From: Alteromonadaceae bacterium UBA2620
Lineage (GTDB): Bacteria; Pseudomonadota; Gammaproteobacteria; Enterobacterales; Alteromonadaceae
NCBI GenBank assembly: GCA_002339125.1
Contig: DDJQ01000134.1
Location: 566-39,233, forward strand
Reading direction: 5' to 3'
DNA length: 38,668 nucleotides
The position numbers and the translations under genes are program-made. Below the pieces are notes generated by a model. It had not been told where the DNA came from and did not search any database. It worked only from the letters and a program-made list of their open reading frames with translations. Shown here in pieces: positions 34,717-38,668 of this stretch; within the stretch, counting starts at the first letter, position 1, and every line of letters begins with the position of its first letter.

Positions 34717-34757
34717 TAGCGGCCTACCAAATCGAATAGGTAGCAGTATTCAGATAC

Positions 34758-34792
34758 AAAAAAATCCGATGGTTTTGCCATCGGATTTTTTT
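34758..34792 (+). terminator. Strong bidirectional rho-independent terminator
   Basis: ATCCGATGG and CCATCGGAT form a perfect stem with a short loop, flanked by A7 on the left and T7 on the right, so it can terminate pit on the plus strand and the small minus-strand ORF at 34871 on the other. Confidence 0.92.
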
Positions 34793-34870
34793 ATGCGGTA
34801 TGCACTTAGGTAACGCACCTGTTGCTTACGAAATAAAACAAGTTGCCGGGTAAGCGGCTAAATTTTGTTA

Positions 34871-35005
34871 TTAATCGTGTGCCAGAAGTTTAGACTTCTT
34901 TTCGATTTTGCAATCCAGAATACGCTGGGTATTTTTACGACCCAGGTAGGCGGCAATAGCGTACGGGTGCTTGCGTTTAAAAAATTTTGTGAATGCTTTA
35001 AGCAT
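34871..35005 (-). CDS. Small basic hypothetical protein (44 aa)
   Basis: Minus-strand frame of 44 residues, MLKAFTKFFKRKHPYAIAAY at the start and KKSKLLAHD at the end, with one Cys. It is strongly basic, with a possible amphipathic N-terminal helix. A GGGGGG ribosome site lies about seven bases before the ATG, and the strong bidirectional terminator at 34758-34792 lies downstream. I do not recognise a family. The opposite-strand 91-codon frame (34865-35140) covers the same DNA but has no ribosome site. The gene was found by eye, and is judged likely real on ribosome site and composition only. Confidence 0.6.
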   Translation of the reverse strand: MLKAFTKFFKRKHPYAIAAYLGRKNTQRILDCKIEKKSKLLAHD

Positions 35006-35211
35006 AATAAGCCCCCCTTTTTTTACTTACTTTTTCACTCTTTAAAATTACATTATTACAGTTTTGTGATCAAGTGGATTTTGCGGCTAAGACCACTCAG
35101 GCTTGGCAATATTACGCCACCTTCAAATTTAACTGCCTGATATTTACATACTATTTTTTACGGTAAAAGTATCAAAAATACTTAAAATAAGTCGTCGTTA
35201 TGGATAAAAAA

Positions 35212-35243
35212 CCATCATGCAACCATCATATTTAATCTATAGT
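35212..35243 (+). promoter_or_regulatory. 11-bp direct repeat and -10 upstream of usp gene
   Basis: CCATCAT (35212) and CCATCAT (35223) are spaced by GCAA and followed, 8 bp later, by TATAGT (35238-35243). Each unit matches the PhoB unit CTGTCAT at 5 of 7 positions, and the 7-4-7-8-(-10) layout is the same as in the TonB receptor promoter. It is degenerate, so another regulator is possible. Confidence 0.4.
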
Positions 35244-35281
35244 ATTTGATGCAGGCAGATATTAATGGTGGGGCAGCGGCC

Positions 35282-36265
35282 ATGATTGGGCATTTCAGTA
35301 ACATTCTTTGCGTTATTACCAGTATTAATGAACAGCAAGCTTTGGTTGAACAAGCTTTGCATGTAGCAGAAAGTCACCAGGCTTCACTTACCCTCCATCT
35401 TGCGTTGGAAAGCTTGCCGCCAAATGCCAGCCTTGTGATGGCTTCCTTTGCTTATATCGATTCACAGCAGTCGCTCAAAGAAGATGCCCAGGAGCGACTG
35501 CAATCCATGGTTGATAAACTTAAGGTTACCGAGCGTCCAGACACTTTGGTAACCGTAGGCAAGCCCTATTACGATGTGATCCAGCAGGTAATGCATGCCA
35601 GCCATGATTTGGTGATCAGTCAGGCCCGAAGCGGCGTGTCGGGCTTCTTATTTGGTGCCGATGCCATGCATTTACTGCGTAAGTGCCCGTGCCCGGTATG
35701 GTTGATCCACCAGGAAACCGCACGTAATTATAAATCGGTAATGGCGGCAGTAGATGTAAATTATCACTTTACCCACGAGGAAAATCAGACGCGCAGGCAA
35801 TTGAACGAAGCCGTGATCGCCAGCGCTGCAGAAGTGGCCCTGCTTGAAAATGCCCGCTTACACATAGTGCACGTTTACGATGCTGCGCCTCGGCACATGA
35901 TGCGCGACGGCCTGATGCGCAGTCATCAGCAACAAATGGACAACGCCCTGGCTGAGCTTAAAAAAGAACGCAGTGAAGAACTGGCCACGCTGGTTGCCAG
36001 CCTGCAGCAAAAGTTCGACGACAGAAGCTTAGGATACCTGCAACCAGAAGTACATCTGTCCGACGGTCACCCGGCAGAAGGCTTGTGCCGCATGGCCGAA
36101 TCGCTACAGGCCGACGTGGTGGTAATGGGAACGGTGGCCCGGGTGGGCGTGCCAGGCCTGTTAATGGGCAATACCGCCGAAGATGTACTGAGTAACCTTG
36201 ACTGCGCCGTGCTGGCGCTTAAGCCGGAAGGCTTCGAATCAATCGTGCCGAAGGACAACAACTAA
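35282..36265 (+). CDS. Tandem universal stress protein, UspE-like
   Basis: A 327-residue cytoplasmic protein with two Usp domains, about residues 1-145 and 150-320. The second ends with MGTVARVGVPGLLMGNTAED, matching the ATP-binding G-x2-G-x9-G(S/T/N) region; the end of the first has a shorter, altered loop (ARSGVSGFLFGADAMHLL). E. coli UspE has the same two-domain plan and length. The Met at 35282 begins the normal Usp strand (HFSNILCVI) and has GGGG about eight bases upstream; the frame extends to 35246 without support. UspE-type proteins affect motility, adhesion and stress survival. Promoter repeats at 35212 may tie it to the phosphate block. Confidence 0.87.
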   Translation: MIGHFSNILCVITSINEQQALVEQALHVAESHQASLTLHLALESLPPNASLVMASFAYIDSQQSLKEDAQERLQSMVDKLKVTERPDTLVTVGKPYYDVIQQVMHASHDLVISQARSGVSGFLFGADAMHLLRKCPCPVWLIHQETARNYKSVMAAVDVNYHFTHEENQTRRQLNEAVIASAAEVALLENARLHIVHVYDAAPRHMMRDGLMRSHQQQMDNALAELKKERSEELATLVASLQQKFDDRSLGYLQPEVHLSDGHPAEGLCRMAESLQADVVVMGTVARVGVPGLLMGNTAEDVLSNLDCAVLALKPEGFESIVPKDNN

Positions 36266-36327
36266 CCCACAGTGCAGTTGTGCGCCCGCTGGTATATCGC
36301 GTGAAATAGCCTCTCAGGAGGCTAGTC

Positions 36328-36624
36328 ATGATCGAAAAATACCCGGCAGTTTATATACTCACTAATTCCTATAAATCCGTGTTCTACACCGGCGTAACCA
36401 CCAACCTGTTGCAACGGATATACCAACACAAAATGCACCTGGCCGACGGCTTCAGCAAGAAATACGGCTTAAAGCTCCTGGTGTATTTTGAAATGCACGA
36501 AGACATCGAAGCCGCCATAGCACGAGAAAAACGCCTCAAACGCTGGCGCCGCGACTGGAAAATCAAATTAATCGAAAAGCAAAACCCCCAGTGGAATGAT
36601 TTATATCCGCTAATACAGGGATAA
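36328..36624 (+). CDS. Small GIY-YIG nuclease-family protein
   Basis: A 98-residue protein that is a single GIY-YIG domain (UPF0213 type). The paired motifs are VYI (8-10) and YTG (20-22), in AVYILTNSYKSVFYTGVTT. The catalytic Arg is R30 in LLQRIYQH, and the metal-binding Glu is probably E67 in AREKRLKRW. AGGAGG six bases upstream is a very good ribosome site. The biological role of this subgroup is unknown. Five copies or part copies of a gtcatcccgg palindrome family begin within 10 bp of its stop codon, and two more elements lie at 21.5-22.0 kb, so a link between this nuclease and the repeats is plausible but unproven. Confidence 0.9.
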   Translation: MIEKYPAVYILTNSYKSVFYTGVTTNLLQRIYQHKMHLADGFSKKYGLKLLVYFEMHEDIEAAIAREKRLKRWRRDWKIKLIEKQNPQWNDLYPLIQG

Positions 36625-36630
36625 AATGCA

Positions 36631-36690
36631 CTCATCCCGGTCAAAAAATTTTGGTCCTCCCGGCCAATAAAATACAGTCATCCCGGCCAG
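36631..36690. repeat. Partial gtcatcccgg half-units
   Basis: Three short copies of the palindrome's left end, ctcatcccggtca (36631), gtcctcccggcca (36654) and gtcatcccggcca (36678), without right arms. Another lies at about 36833. They look like remnants of repeated insertion or excision beside the GIY-YIG gene. Confidence 0.7.
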
Positions 36691-36699
36691 TTTTATTCA

Positions 36700-36795
36700 G
36701 TCATCCCGGCCTCCGAGCCGGGATCTCCTAAACAGTCTGACTCAGCTAAAATAACCTTTTCAGGAGATCCCCGCTCAAGAGCATGCGGGGATGAC
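36700..36795. repeat. Palindromic dispersed element, copy 3 (96 bp)
   Basis: Outer ends gtcatccc (36700) and ggggatgac (36787-36795) are inverted. Inner hairpins CCCGGC/GCCGGG on the left and CCCCGC/GCGGGG on the right enclose ggatctcct and aggagatcc. The core ctcctaaacagtctgactca matches copies 1 and 2 at most positions. Confidence 0.85.
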
Positions 36796-36855
36796 GGGGT
36801 GGTGGCATGCGTGCGTGACGATTTTTATTCCTGTCATCCCGGCCAAAATATTTCT

Positions 36856-36948
36856 GTCATCCCGGCCCCCGAGCCGGGATCTCCTAAGCAGTCTGACTCA
36901 GGCAAAACTACCTGGTAGCTTCGCAGAAAACCAAGGAGGAGATCCCGG
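36856..36948. repeat. Palindromic dispersed element, copy 4 (truncated right arm)
   Basis: Left half (gtcatcccggcccccgagcc, then gggatctcctaagcagtctg) matches copy 3 closely. The right side keeps aggagatcccgg but lacks the closing gatgac end. The neighbouring minus-strand gene stops at 36980. Confidence 0.8.
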
Positions 36949-36979
36949 AAAATGGTCAAGACATAATCGGAAGAAAAAC

Positions 36980-37936
36980 CTAAAAGGTATACACCTCGGC
37001 TTTGGCAAGCATATCGCTGGCTGAGATATCTTCGGTAACACAGCGTTTAATGTCTTTCTTGTTGAATATGTACACGCGATCGGCGCTTTTACCTTCCTCG
37101 CTGCGGGCAAAGTCATCCAGCACAAAAGTTATGTGCTCGCTATCCGGTAACTCCCGTAAGCCCGCCCCGAAGCTACACAGGGTATCGCCGATACTGGCCT
37201 CAAAGTTAGCCAGGAAAGATTTATAAGACTCCTCCTGGGCTTGCTTTTGTTTTGCCAGCTCGGCTTTTTTCTCGGCGGCCAGTTCCTTAGACTCTTCAGC
37301 AATTGCCTGTTCTTTTTGCTTAAGGGCTTCAAGCTCTTTTTGCATCTCTTTCATTTCTTCCCGCACTTCTTTCTGGCGCTCTTTGTCGGCCGTGCGTAGC
37401 TCAAATTCCAAGTCGCGGTTGCGGCGTTCTAACTCGCGTATTTCCCACTCGACTTCGCGGTGATCGCTGCGGAATTCGCGCAGGCGGTCGTCAGTTTCGC
37501 GAATAATATGCTCTACCTTGCGAATAACCTGATTGGCGGTTTCTTCCCAGTCGGCACTTTCGTACACATATTCGTAATCACCGTCGGTTTCTACATGTAC
37601 GCCATCGGCTACTACTGTAACGGTAGGCGCAGGTGGTGCTGGCGGCGCGCCGGGGATAACACTTAAGAATTCGCCAAAGTTAAAGTCGAATACCCGTCCC
37701 ATGCCGCCGGTGCGAATGGTAAATACCACGCCCTGTTTGGCCAGGTAAGTTGATTCAATACTGCGAAAGCGTACTTTGTCTTTACGGGTATCCTGTTTAA
37801 GCGCCGTTTCGATGACGCCCGACATAATAGTGAGCTGGCGGTCGAGTTCGGGTAAATCCTGGGCCTGGGCCGCTGAGCTTAACGTTGCGCTACCGATTAA
37901 TGTGCCCAGTAGCGTGGCAAGAGTGGTTACTTTCAT
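36980..37936 (-). CDS. Hypothetical secreted coiled-coil protein
   Basis: I do not recognise a named family. From the ATG at 37936 the product has 318 residues: a signal peptide (about 1-25, ending SSAAQA), a 70-residue globular part, a short proline-rich linker (PGAPPAPPAPT), a long charged coiled-coil near 130-235 rich in Glu/Lys/Arg (for example KEVREEMKEMQKELEAL), and a C-terminal globular part with two Cys (LCSFG and IKRCVTE). It is probably periplasmic. It follows the anti-sigma-like gene by 20 bp, so it is probably cotranscribed and part of an envelope-stress module. The frame extends to a TTG at 37948, but the ATG fits the signal peptide better. Confidence 0.72.
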   Translation of the reverse strand: MKVTTLATLLGTLIGSATLSSAAQAQDLPELDRQLTIMSGVIETALKQDTRKDKVRFRSIESTYLAKQGVVFTIRTGGMGRVFDFNFGEFLSVIPGAPPAPPAPTVTVVADGVHVETDGDYEYVYESADWEETANQVIRKVEHIIRETDDRLREFRSDHREVEWEIRELERRNRDLEFELRTADKERQKEVREEMKEMQKELEALKQKEQAIAEESKELAAEKKAELAKQKQAQEESYKSFLANFEASIGDTLCSFGAGLRELPDSEHITFVLDDFARSEEGKSADRVYIFNKKDIKRCVTEDISASDMLAKAEVYTF

Positions 37937-37956
37937 AGTGGTGTCCAATAGGTTGA

Positions 37957-38619
37957 TTATTCGGTAACGGCGGTATAACCGTCGTCTATGGCATTAATTT
38001 CGCGCTGCAGATGGGTAAGCTGGCGCGCATAGTAGCGCTGATCGTCGTCGCGCTGCTGATTAATAAACTGCACCAGTTCAGCAAAGTCTTCACGACGTTC
38101 CTGGCGGCTCGACTTTAGCAAGTACTGCGCAAGCTGGGCGCTGCTGTCTTGTTGCTGTTGCTGCAGCGCGTTGACATACTGGGTAAACATCGCCTGGTTG
38201 GCCTGCTGGTAATCGTTAATGCGATCGGCTACCAAGGCGGCCACTTCGGCTTCACTGGGGCCAGCCGGTGCACTCTGAGCAAAGCCCAGGGTCACCCGGC
38301 CTTCCTGTACCTGAACTGAAAAGCCACTTAGCACCATCACCATAGCCGCGGCTGACATCGCCATGGATACGGCGGGTAAGCCCTGCCACTGCCACCACTT
38401 AGGTTTGTCCGGGGCAATAAAGGTGGCGTTTTTATCCCAGGCGGGCATGGGTGGCGGGCAGAACTGCTCGGCAGCCACATTCAATTGCGTGGCTGTGGCA
38501 ACCCGGGCTGCAAAGTCTGCATCGCTCACGCACAGGTCTTCAAAGGCATTGCGTTCATCTTCTGTCAGGGCATTATCGAGCCACTGACCAAACAGATATT
38601 CAGGGGATTGATTAACCAT
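37957..38619 (-). CDS. Anti-sigma-factor-like membrane protein
   Basis: A 220-residue single-pass protein. The N-terminal cytoplasmic part (FGQWLDNALTEDERNAFEDL) has the helical, acidic look of anti-sigma N-terminal domains. One membrane helix lies near 80-102 (LPAVSMAMSAAAMVMVLSGF). The C-terminal 115 residues are predicted periplasmic, Gln-rich and helical (ALQQQQQDSSAQL). No zinc-binding HxxxCxxC is seen, so it is not a classic ZAS protein. Its start overlaps the stop of the upstream gene, whose C-terminus looks like an ECF sigma factor; this arrangement is typical of sigma/anti-sigma pairs. The family assignment rests on that context more than on sequence. Confidence 0.65.
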   Translation of the reverse strand: MVNQSPEYLFGQWLDNALTEDERNAFEDLCVSDADFAARVATATQLNVAAEQFCPPPMPAWDKNATFIAPDKPKWWQWQGLPAVSMAMSAAAMVMVLSGFSVQVQEGRVTLGFAQSAPAGPSEAEVAALVADRINDYQQANQAMFTQYVNALQQQQQDSSAQLAQYLLKSSRQERREDFAELVQFINQQRDDDQRYYARQLTHLQREINAIDDGYTAVTE

Positions 38620-38668
38620 GTTCTACCTCCAAATCCAGCTTTAATTTCGACAGGGCGCTGTACAGGCG
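38612..38668 (-). CDS. C-terminal end of probable ECF sigma factor (partial)
   Basis: Only the last 18 codons are inside the window: RLYSALSKLKLDLEVEHG, then TAA at 38614-38612. The RLYxALxKL pattern is the usual end of region 4 in ECF sigma-70 factors. The stop codon overlaps the following gene's ATG (38619-38617) by 8 bp, implying coupled translation. Eighteen residues are too few for certainty. Confidence 0.55.
   Translation of the reverse strand, partial: RLYSALSKLKLDLEVEHG

Noticed and set aside
34865..35140. 91-codon plus-strand ORF after the pit terminator
   Set aside because: No ribosome site, hydrophobic/irregular composition, and it is antisense to the better-supported 44-aa ORF.

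Overview
The window looks like chromosome from a marine gammaproteobacterium of the Alteromonadales (Alteromonas/Aestuariibacter-like). The basis is gene content and protein character: an E. coli-like metK / tkt-epd-pgk neighbourhood, a MetJ-type operator, a large TonB-dependent receptor, long marine-type PstC and PstA permeases, and abundant c-di-GMP genes. The genus is inferred, not proven. No rRNA, tRNA, CRISPR array, complete insertion sequence or prophage was seen.

Layout. 0-1.5 kb: a low-GC orphan secreted protein bracketed by 'ggggtcagag' repeats. 1.5-5.5 kb (minus): a GH13 lipoprotein, a TSUP permease and an HD-GYP phosphodiesterase. 5.7-9.6 kb (plus): a Tat-exported PLP enzyme resembling PvdN, then a TonB receptor preceded by a four-unit Pho box array. 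10-14.4 kb: a chemoreceptor reduced by in-frame deletion, a VUT/YhhQ transporter, a DEDDh exonuclease, an Asp/Glu racemase, a small outer-membrane barrel and a degenerate CYTH protein. 14.5-21.4 kb: metK divergent from tkt-epd-pgk-fba, with a class I aldolase in the position where enterics carry the class II enzyme. 21.4-22.1 kb: non-coding DNA made of two 119-bp palindromic elements around a row of perfect hairpins. 22.2-23.3 kb: a GGDEF diguanylate cyclase split by one in-frame TAG.

23.3-36.3 kb is a phosphate and polyphosphate block: ppk-ppx (minus), a GcvR-like ACT protein, pstC-pstA-pstB-phoU without pstS, a Pit transporter, an unannotated 44-aa ORF on the minus strand, and a UspE-like tandem Usp protein. 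Pst and Pit import phosphate, PhoU links Pst flux to PhoR/PhoB signalling, and Ppk/Ppx make and degrade polyphosphate. Candidate PhoB sites precede the TonB receptor (strong), ppk (moderate) and usp (weak), which suggests that distant parts of the window share phosphate control.

36.3-38.7 kb: a small GIY-YIG protein directly followed by two more copies of the 21.5-kb palindromic family, then (minus) the end of a probable ECF sigma factor gene overlapping an anti-sigma-like membrane protein, followed by a secreted coiled-coil protein. The most unusual features are the palindrome family with its structured interior and GIY-YIG neighbour, the repeat-bracketed orphan gene, the Pho-controlled TonB receptor, and the genes apparently caught in decay.
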